Of a DNA stretch of 64,000 nucleotides, positions 45,300 through 53,676 are shown piece after piece. Position numbers and translations under genes: made by a program. The stretch is taken from assembly GCF_905171765.1 (NCBI RefSeq), contig NC_053392.1:31922192-31986191 (forward strand), given 5' to 3'. The notes beneath the pieces are model-generated. The model did no database searches. It was not told the origin of the DNA and was given only the letters and a program-made list of their open reading frames with translations. Source of the stretch: Bufo bufo. Its lineage: Eukaryota; Chordata; Amphibia; Anura; Bufonidae. The number at the start of each line of letters is the position of its first letter. Position 1 is the first letter of the stretch.

Positions 45300-45945
45300 C
45301 AAGTGTTGGAACAAATATGCGGTTTCAAGTGTTGGAACAAAAAAAGAGGCCTAGAAGAGGAGGTGATATCAAAAGACTTCTCCTCAGAAGAGAGGCCTTT
45401 TGGATCCACACCTTAGATACTCTGCATCCAAGGGATCTAAACAGAGACTATGAGGTCATACATTTATAAGATTGTTGTGAACAGATTAATACGTTTATTA
45501 TAGATGATTGATATACACTTTTATGCATTTTCTCTAGACCTCAGCCTTATGATGGAAATATGAATAAATATGAACATTTAGATTCTTCAATAAGGTAGAA
45601 TACAAATATAAATTTCAGTTATATGTTACTTTGTCTCACCTTGTTTAATCAGTTTGATTGATCATTAATTGAATACCACACATTAGAATGGGTGGAGACG
45701 TCCCTAGATGGGCGGTACTATATGTTATATATAGCTTGATTTTTCTTTTTTGGATGTATCTGTTGAGAAAGGCTTGCATGCCGAAACCGGTCCTGGTTGT
45801 AGGACATTCTACTTTGAGAAAATAAAAAGAGGCTTATTCACAAAGACACAGCAGCTGGGATTCCTTTATCTTTGATACATTGGAGGTTGCTCCTCTCCCG
45901 TGCAGCGTGCAATACCAAGGTGAAGTGCTGACCTGTTTCCTTCTT
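45300..45945 (+). mobile_element. PLE 3'-end fragment
   Basis: 45345-45469 encodes the end of a PLE protein: GGDIKRLLLRREAFWIHTLD and LHPRDLNRDYEV, then TAA at 45467-45469. This RREA-WI-TL..LHP-GLN pattern is the usual PLE C-terminus (compare SEARWIQRLDTMSPNGLNEG in the PLE ending at 56036). It is followed by an AT-rich 3' region with a hammerhead-like motif. At 45946 the sequence changes abruptly to the hAT-A2 repeat. Confidence 0.75.
45752..45800 (+). ncRNA. Degenerate hammerhead ribozyme-like motif (PLE type)
   Basis: Plus strand: CUGUUGA (45760-45766; CUGANGA expected, so the invariant A is U), stem II GGC-loop-GCC, GAAAC (45783-45787), CG, GUC. Stem I pairing is weak. Position in the PLE 3' region supports descent from a working motif. 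Activity is unlikely. Confidence 0.45.
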
Positions 45946-45946
45946 T

Positions 45947-46530
45947 CCATAGCAGAGAATCAGGCTTCACGTCACCCACCACTGGAACAGGCCATTGTCA
46001 GATATTTAGGCCCCGGCACCCAGACAGAGGTCCCATAGCAGAGAATCAGGCTTCAAGTCACAGCAGAGAATCAGGCTTCATGTCATAGCAGAGAATCAGG
46101 CTTCATGTCACCCACCACTGGAACAGGCCATTGTCAGATATTTTTAGGCCCCGGCACCCAGACAGAGGAGAGAGGTCCCATAGCAGAGAATCAGGCTTCA
46201 TGTCATAGCAGAGAATCAGGCTTCATGTCACCCAACACTGGAACAGGCCATTGTCAGATATTTTTAGGCCCCGGCACCCAGACAGAGGAGAGAGGTCCCA
46301 TAGCAGAGAATCAGGCTTCATGTCATAGCAGAGAATCATGCTTCATGTCACCCAACACTGGAACAGGCCACTGTCAGATATTTTTAGGGCCCGGCACCCA
46401 GACAGAGGAGAGAGGTCTCATAGCAGAGTTTCAGGCTTCATGTCAAAGCAGAGAATCAGGCTTCATGTCACCCAACACTGGAACAGGCCATTGTCAGATA
46501 TTTTTAGGCCCCGGCACTCAGACAGAGGAG
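45947..46530. repeat. Tandem array, 120-bp unit, about five copies
   Basis: CCCAACACTGGAACAGGCCA (CCCACCACTGG in the first) recurs at 46111, 46231, 46351 and 46471, spacing 120 bp. The unit is a shorter relative of the 141-bp unit of hAT-A1, sharing CATAGCAGAGAATCAGGCTT, CACTGGAACAGGCCA and GGCACCCAGACAGAGGAGAG. A partial, more diverged unit lies at 45950-46100. Confidence 0.93.
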
Positions 46531-46642
46531 AGGTTCATTCAACTTTGGGTTGCCGCGCAATATAATGGTAAAATGAAAATCAAAAAAGGATTGAATGAGG
46601 AAGTGCCCTGGAGAACAATAATATATGGTTAAGGGGAGGTAG

Positions 46643-49600
46643 TTATAAATGTCTAATCTGCACAAGGGATGGACTGTGGGATCCATGCTTGGTTAATTTT
46701 TTGAACGTCAGCTTGTCCACATTGGCTGTAGACAGGCGGCTGCGTTTGTCTGTAATGACGCCCCCTGCCGTGCTGAATACACGTTCAGACAAAACGCTGG
46801 CCGCCGGGCAGGCCAGCACCTCCAAGGCATAAAAGGCTAGCTCTGGCCACGTGGACAATTTGGAGACCCAGAAGTTAAATGGGGCCAAACCATCAGTCAG
46901 TACGTGGAGGGGTGTGCACAGGTACTGTTCCACCATGTTAGTGAAATGTTGCCTCCTGCTAACACGTTCCATATCAGGTGGTGGTGCAATTAGCTGTGGC
47001 GTGGTGACAAAACTTTTCCACATCTCTGCCATGCTAACCCTGCCCTCAGAGGAGCTGGCCGTGACACAGCTGCGTTGGCGACCTCTTGCTCCTCCTCTGC
47101 CTTCGCCTTGGGCTTCCACTTGTTCCCCTGTGACATTTGGGAATGCTCTCAGTAGCGCGTCTACCAATGTGCGCTTGTACTCGCTCATCTTCCTATCACG
47201 CTCCAGTGCAGGAAGTAAGGTGGGCACATTGTCTTTGTACCGGGGAACCAGCAGGGTGGCAACCCAGTAGTCCGCACACGTTAAAATGTGGGCAACTCTG
47301 CTGTCGTTGCGCAGGCACTGCAGCATGTAGTCGCTCATGTGTGCCAGGCTGCCCAGAGGTAAGGACAAGCTGTCCTCTGTGGGAGGTGTATCGTCATCGT
47401 CCTGCGTTTCCCCTCAGCCATGCACCAGTGATGGGCCCGAGCTGCGTTGGATGCCACCCCGCTGTGAACATGCTTCATCCTCATCCTCCTCCACCTCCTC
47501 CTCATCCTCGTCCTCCTCGTCCTCCAGTAGTGGGCCCTGGCTGGCCACATTTGTACATGGCTTCTGCTGTTGCAAAAAACCTCCCTCTGAGTCACTTATA
47601 AGAGACTGGCCTGAAAGTGCTAAAAATGACCCCTCTTCCTCCTCCTCATGGGCCCCCTCCTCTTCCATCATCGCCCTAAGTGTTTTCTCAAGGAGACATA
47701 GAAGTGGTATTGTAACGCTGATAACGGCATCATCGCCACTGGCCATGTTGGTGGAGTACTCGAAACAGCGCAACAGGGCAAACAGATCTCGCATAGAGGC
47801 CCAGTCATAGGTGGTGAAGTGGTGCTGTTCCGCAGTGCGACTGACCCATGCGTGCTGCAGCTGAAACTCCACTATGGCCTGCTGCTGCTCGCACAGTCTG
47901 TCCAGCATGTGCAAGGTGGAGTTCCACCTGGTGGGCACGTCGCATATGAGGCGGTGAGCGGGAAGGCGGAAGTTACGCTGTAGCGCAGACAGGCGAGCAG
48001 CGGCAGGATGTGAACGCCGGAAGCGCGCACAGACGGCCTGCACTTTATGCAGCAGCACTGACATGTCTGGGGAGTTGTGAATGAACTTCTGCACCACCAA
48101 ATTCAGCACATGCGCCAGGCAAGGGATGTGCGTCAAACCGGCTAGTCCCAGAGCTGCAACGAGATTTCGCCCATTATCGCACACCACCAGGCCGGGCTTG
48201 AGGCTCACCGGCAGCAAACACTCATCGGTCTGTTGTTCTATACCCCGCCACAACTCCTGTGCGGTGTGGGGCCTGTCCCCCAAACATATGAGTTTCAGAA
48301 TGGCCTGCTGACGTTTACCCCGGGCTGTGCTGAAGTTGGTGGTGAAGGTGTGTGGCAGACTGGATGAGCAGGTGGAAGAAGAGGAGGAGGAAGCCGAGTA
48401 GGAGGAGGAGGCAACAGGAGGCAAAGAATGTTGCCCTGCGATCCTTGGCGGCGGAAGGACGTGCGCCAAACAGCTCTCCGCCTGGGGCCCAGCCACCACT
48501 ACATTTACCCAGTGTGCAGTTAGGGAGATATAGCGTCCCTGGCCGTGCTTACTGGTCCACGTATCTGTGGTTAGGTGGACCTTGCCACAGATGGCGTTGC
48601 GCAGTGCACACTTGATTTTATCGGATACTTGGTTGTGCAGGGAAGGCACGGCTCTCTTGGAGAAGTAGTGGCGGCTGGGAACAACATACTGTGGGACAGC
48701 AAGCGACATGAGCTGTTTGAAGCTGTCTGTGTCCACCAGCCTGAATGACAGCATTTCATAGGCCAGTAGTTTAGAAATGCTGGCATTCAGGGCCAGGAAT
48801 CGAGGGTGGCTAGGTGGGAATTTACGCTTTCTCTCAAATGTTTGTGAGATGGAGAGCTGAACGCTGCCGTGTGACACGGTTGAGATGCTTGGTGATGGAG
48901 GTGGTGGTGTTGGTGGTACATCCTCTGTTTTCTGGGCGGCAGTTGCCAACGTTCCTCCAGAGGCGGAGGAAGAGGCCGAGGCGGCAGCAGCAGAAGAGGT
49001 AGCAGGGGGAGCCTGAGTGAGTTCCTTGTTTTTAAGGTGTTTACTCCACTGCAGTTCATGCTTTGCATGCAGGTGCCTGGTCATGCAGGTTGTGCTAAGG
49101 TTCAGAACGTTAATGCCTCGCTTCAGGCTCTGATGGCGTCTTGTCGTCAGCACATTGTTTGAAGAACTGCCACTCAAGGGAGCTACTTGAAGCTGCCTTT
49201 GGGGTGCTCGGTCCCAGATGGCGGTGGCCAGTAGCAGATGGACTCTCTTGGCGGCGGGTGTTCTGCTTTTGCCCACTGCTCCCTCTTTTGCTACGCTGTT
49301 GGCTCGGTCTCACCACTGCCTCTTCCTCCGAATTCTGAAAGTCAGTGGCACGACCTTCATTCCATGTGGGGTCTAGGACCTCATCGTCCCCTGCATCGTC
49401 TTCCACCCAGTCTTCCTCCCTGACCTCCTGTTCAGTCTGCACACTGCAGAAAGACGCAGCAGTTGGCACCTGTGTTTCGTCATCATCAGAGACGTGCTGA
49501 GGTGGTATTCCCATGTCCTCATCATCAGGAAACATAAGTGGTTGTGCGTCAGTGCATTCTATGTCTTCCACCGCTGGGGAAGGGCTAGGTGGATGCCCTT

Positions 49601-50013
49601 GGGAAACCTTGCCAGCAGAGTCAGCATAAGAGACTGCTGCATAACTTGAGGCTCAGACAGTTCCCTGATATGCATGGGGGCGATGTGACAGACTGATGGG
49701 ATTGGTTTTCAGGCGCCATCTGTGCGCTTTCTGCAGAAGACTGGGTGGGAGATAATGTGAACGTGCTGGATCCACTGTCGGCCACCCAATTGACTAATTC
49801 CTGTACCTGCTCAGGCCTTAACATCCTTAGAATGGCATTGGGCCCCACCAAATATCGCTGTAAATTCTGGCGGCTACTGGAACCTGAGGTAGTTGGTTCA
49901 CTAGGACGTGTGGCTGTGGCAGAACGGCCACGTCCTCTCCCAGCACCAGAGGGTCCACTAACACCACCATGACCATGTCCGCGTCCGAGTCCCTTACTAG
50001 ATGTTTTCCTCAT
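46643..50013 (-). pseudogene. hAT-A2 transposase, nearly intact core
   Basis: N-terminus at ATG 50013 (MRKTSSKGLGRGHGHGG, RG-rich), then LVGPNAILRMLRPEQVQELV; a frame break near 49620 and an acidic linker follow. The BED finger region is damaged: compared with hAT-A1, 20 bases including the CTLC codons are missing at about 49137. From 49276 the frame is open for 620 codons through TTDTWTS, VVCDNGRNLVAAL, HVLNLVV and RWNSTLHMLDRLC. A TGG-to-TGA stop (47414-47416) then interrupts the same frame, which continues to LSERVFSTAGGVITDKRSR and ends at 46643. All three catalytic acidic residues are present. Less damaged than hAT-A1, but without a usable BED finger. Confidence 0.92.
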
Positions 50014-50039
50014 TGTTACCGTTCACCACAATAAGAAAA

Positions 50040-50830
50040 AAATTATTTGGCTTAATGTATTGAATTCAAATTCAGGCCTTTTTTTACAGGCACCTAAGAC
50101 TAACTGGCTATCAATTTAGGTACCATATTACACTAATACAGGCACAGCAGTAACGACAGATTTAGCTAAATATAAATTGTAGGCCTAGTATTTAGGCCTA
50201 GGATGACAGGTATCTCTTTTACGGACAGAATTAGACTTGGAAATGCACGGTAGCGTGTGAAGTTATTGAGGATGACCCTATCCGCACCTTCAATGTAATA
50301 TACCCTTTTATGGATAGATTTAAACTTGGCCTGATACAGCAGAAACCACTGATGTAAGGAATTGCTAAGTTGGGAATTGTATTTCAACCCAGAACAAAAA
50401 CTGTGCTTTGGCGGACACTAAATAAATTGACCAGCCACAGCAGTAACAACAGATTTAGCTGAATATAAATTTTAGGCCTATTATTTAGGCGCTGGGTGAC
50501 AGGTATACGTTTACGGACAGAATTAGACTTGGAAATGCACGGTAGCGTGTGAAGTTATTGAGGATGACCCTATCAGCACCTTCAATCTAATATACCCTTT
50601 TATGGATAGATTTAAACTTGGCCTGATACAGCAGAAACCACTGATTTAGGGAATTGCTAAGTTGGGAATTGTATTCAACCCAGAACAAAAACTGTGTTTC
50701 GGCAGACAGCAGACAGTACTACAATTGGCTAGCCACAGCTGAAACACCAGATTTAGGGTACTGCTATTTTGGCAATTGTATTTTACCCCTCAATAAAATA
50801 GCAAGCACAGCCAAGCCCCTGATGTAGGAT
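50040..50830. repeat. Tandem array, about 292-bp unit, under three copies
   Basis: ACGGACAGAATTAGACTTGG recurs at 50221 and 50513; TGATACAGCAGAAACCACTG and CAACCCAGAACAAAAACTGT also recur. The unit is recognisably related to the 295-bp unit of hAT-A1 (TTCAATGTAA, GGATAGATTT, CAACCCAGAACAAAAA in the same order) but clearly diverged. Confidence 0.85.
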
Positions 50831-51380
50831 ATAGCAGAAAAAAAACACACTATTGATGGTTAAAAATGGACTTGGTGGCAGCTTGTGCTGGCGCACCACA
50901 AGACACAAAATGGCCACCGATCACCCCAGAAAAAATTGACTGAAAAACGCTCTGGGCAGCCTTAAAACAGTGAGCAATTGAATAGCAGAGGTTGTATGAT
51001 ACACAGCTGTATATCGATCACTTCAGTAAGTAAATCACTGCCTAATCTCGCCCTAACAGCAGCAGCTGCATCCTATCCCTACACTGATCAGAGCAGAGTG
51101 ACGTGCGGCGCTACGTGACTCCAGCTTAAATAGAGGCTGTGTCACATGCTGCACTGGCCAATCACAGCCATGCCAATAGTAGTCATGGCTGTGATGGCCT
51201 CTTGGGGCAAGTAGTATGACGCTTGTTGATTGGCTGCTTTGCAGCCTTTCAAAAAGCGCCAAGAAAGCGCCGAACACCGAACCCGAACCCAGACTTTTAC
51301 GAAAATGTTCGGGTTCGGGTCCGTGTCACGGACACCCCAAAATTCGGTACAGTTCGGGTTCGCTCATCCCTAATCATAAG

Positions 51381-51572
51381 GTAACTCGTGTAGGTGTGAT
51401 ATATAGACCACCTAGCCAAGTCAAAGAATTAGATGATCTACTAGTTGAGGAAATAGCTAAAATGACATTGAAGGGGGAAGTTATCATTATGGGAGACTTC
51501 AATCTTCCTGATGTAAACTGGAAAACCAAAATAGCTAGTTCTGCCAGGAGTACAGATATTCTAAATTTCCAT
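51381..51572 (+). pseudogene. CR1 endonuclease fragment, first copy
   Basis: Encodes VTRVGVIYRPPSQVKELDDL and MGDFNLPDVNWKTK, matching 42511-42690 of the CR1 LINE in this window with few changes. It is the target into which hAT-A2 inserted (right flank). Upstream LINE sequence is not found to the left of hAT-A2, because that end is lost. Confidence 0.88.
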
Positions 51573-52049
51573 TTAAAATATAACTTTTATTTCTCTTTTA
51601 ATAAACAGATTATTCACAAAAACATATAAATTTAAACAGTGAGCAATTGAATAGCAGAGGTTGTATGATACACAGCTGTATATCGATCACTTCAGTAAGT
51701 AAATCACTGCCTAATCTCGCCCTAACAGCAGCAGCTGCATCCTATCCCTACACTGATCAGAGCAGAGTGACGTGCGGCGCTACGTGACTCCAGCTTAAAT
51801 AGAGGCTGTGTCACATGCTGCACTGGCCAATCACAGCCATGCCAATAGTAGTCATGGCTGTGATGGCCTCTTGGGGCAAGTAGTATGACGCTTGTTGATT
51901 GGCTGCTTTGCAGCCTTTCAAAAAGCGCCAAGAAAGCGCCGAACACCGAACCCGAACCCAGACTTTTACGAAAATGTTCGGGTTCGGGTCCGTGTCACGG
52001 ACACCCCAAAATTCGGTACAGTTCGGGTTCGCTCATCCCTAATCATAAG

Positions 52050-52241
52050 GTAACTCGTGTAGGTGTGATATATAGACCACCTAGCCAAGTCAAAGAATTA
52101 GATGATCTACTAGTTGAGGAAATAGCTAAAATGACATTGAAGGGGGAAGTTATCATTATGGGAGACTTCAATCTTCCTGATGTAAACTGGAAAACCAAAA
52201 TAGCTAGTTCTGCCAGGAGTACAGATATTCTAAATTTCCAT
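52050..52241 (+). pseudogene. CR1 endonuclease fragment, second copy
   Basis: The duplicate of 51381-51572 within the 669-bp duplication, with the same translation. Confidence 0.88.
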
Positions 52242-52344
52242 TTAAAATATAACTTTTATTTCTCTTTTAATAAACAGATTATTCACAAAAACATATAAAT
52301 TTAAAATGCCATATGCTGGGCAAGCTGAGGTGTATAGAAATATG

Positions 52345-52951
52345 CTGAGGTGTATAGAAAGCCAACCTCCACAAATAGTTATTTGCATTGGGGGAGTTGG
52401 CATCCTCTACCACTCAAGAGAGGAATATCTACGGGCCAATATTTGAGGGCCCGTAGGAATTGCTCTGATGCAGTAACTTTTGAAAGAGAGAGCAAACACC
52501 TCTATACCAGCTTCAAAAAAAGAGGCTATCCTATAGCTCCCTTAAAAAGAGCTTATAACAGAGCGAAAGCTATGAGTAGGGATGAACTACTTACGACTAC
52601 TCTTCCCAAGAAAAATGAGACTATTCGGTGTATTGGAACTTTTGACGGGTACAATAAGGAAATATACAGCATACTTCAAAAATATTGGTACATCATTCAG
52701 ACAGAGAGAGATCTCAGAGAAGTCCTTACCGTCAATCCAAGTGTGACATATAGAAGGAGCTCCAATCTAAAAGATCACCTAGTACATAGCCATCTAAAAG
52801 AAAAAGGAAAAGGAGAAAATATAATTAGAGAAAAATATTGTGGCTCTTCACTGTGTGGGGATTGCTCTTTTTGTAGATATATCCCACGCATTAAAAAATT
52901 TACAAATCCATCAGATGGAAAGGAATATACAATTAGACAACTGATTACCTG
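52345..52951 (+). pseudogene. Partial PLE copy upstream of the complete one
   Basis: Nearly identical to 55099-55703 of the following PLE (frame 52350-52952: YRKPTSTNSYLHWGSW, GQYLRARRNCS, CGSSLCGDCSFCRY). The few differences include RGIST for RGIPT and FDGYN for FDRYN. It starts after a short repeated GCTGAGGTGTATAGAAA (52324 and 52344) and breaks off just before the GIY-YIG domain, at ATTACCTG. There it joins the ORF1-like sequence of the next copy. Head-to-tail partial copies are common in PLE insertions, but a junction inside coding sequence is unusual. Confidence 0.88.
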
Positions 52952-53676
52952 AGTGCTCACAAAGACTAATCAATTATCTACTAGAATATGAGAAGAGCTC
53001 CTTCACTAAATTAGACCTACAACTGGAGAAGGAAATAAAGGAGATACAGGACTTTAACCAACATCCAGAATTTAATAACCTGGAACAGCAAATTAAGAAA
53101 AATATAGATCTCTTACAAAACGAAATTAAGGAACGCAAACATAAAAAATATATTAGAGACCGTCAGGATTTTGAAACGGATAGGGTATACATTTGGAAAA
53201 ATAGGAATACCACCAGGAACATCTACCAGAGAAACACTGAATACTCTGATACTGATTCTTCTGGAGCAGAGGGTTCAGTATATAGTGGAAATTATCCCAA
53301 TTCAAGAACAGGGACAAAACGTAAAATAAAGAAAGGGAGATATCAGCCCCCGAAAAAAGTTACTCAAGAAGCCAGACAAACGCCAAAAATATGTCCATCA
53401 ACAATGGGAAAACAGTACCACACAGGTCCAAATACAACAATGACCAATATAACCCCTGGTCCATTTTCTGGAACTTATTCCACCTCTACCTCTGCACAAC
53501 CGTTTGCTTTCGGACAGACAGTGAATGGGATAACCAATGTGAACCCAAATCTTCCCATTCCTCAAATAACATCAACACAGATAAACACTCAGACGAATAC
53601 AGCTATAGCCCCCCTTTTTTTAGGACAGGCAGGGATACAACTACGGGATCGGGAGAAATGGGGATACAGCAAATAG
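52945..53676 (+). CDS. PLE upstream open frame (ORF1-like), 5'-truncated
   Basis: Open without a stop from 52945 to TAG 53674-53676 (about 243 codons). The beginning is cut by the junction at 52951, so no start codon can be assigned; the first in-frame ATG is at 53404. The product is hydrophilic: a charged, probably coiled-coil stretch (KLDLQLEKEIKEIQD to NEIKERKHKKYIRDRQDF), a Ser/Gly/basic stretch (GTKRKIKKGRYQPPKK), then a Thr/Ser/Gly-rich part (GPFSGTYSTSTSAQ). It resembles upstream proteins of some PLEs in character only; I recognise no domain. It overlaps the reverse transcriptase frame by 286 bp, with a slippery heptamer in the overlap. Confidence 0.6.
   Translation, partial: LPECSQRLINYLLEYEKSSFTKLDLQLEKEIKEIQDFNQHPEFNNLEQQIKKNIDLLQNEIKERKHKKYIRDRQDFETDRVYIWKNRNTTRNIYQRNTEYSDTDSSGAEGSVYSGNYPNSRTGTKRKIKKGRYQPPKKVTQEARQTPKICPSTMGKQYHTGPNTTMTNITPGPFSGTYSTSTSAQPFAFGQTVNGITNVNPNLPIPQITSTQINTQTNTAIAPLFLGQAGIQLRDREKWGYSK

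Larger units (their letters stand above)
45947..51372 (-). mobile_element. hAT-A2: second hAT-A copy, left end missing
   Basis: Same layout and close sequence to hAT-A1. The right tip at 51372 (inverse of TAGGGATGAGCGAAC) joins LINE sequence starting ATCATAAG, the presumed 8-bp target. From there leftward: promoter-like end, a 292-bp array, transposase, spacer (TTCATTCAACTTTGGGTTGC), and a short 120-bp array. The left tip is absent; at 45946 the array meets a PLE 3' fragment. 5.4 kb remain, a third of hAT-A1, mainly because its arrays are short. Confidence 0.88.
50966..52303. repeat. 669-bp direct tandem duplication, two copies
   Basis: 50966-51634 and 51635-52303 appear identical as far as I compared them; every open frame in one recurs at +669 in the other with the same translation. 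The unit spans the inner part of the hAT-A2 5' end, its tip, a LINE endonuclease fragment and a short AT-rich tail. The junctions share a TTTAAA / TTAAAA microhomology. Confidence 0.95.

Noticed and set aside
53391..53621. First 77 codons of the 881-codon RT frame as true coding sequence
   Set aside because: The overlapping frame is open 732 bp upstream to downstream and has a coherent hydrophilic composition, while this part (Trp/Phe/Cys-rich WSIFWNLFHLYL) looks like an out-of-frame reading.
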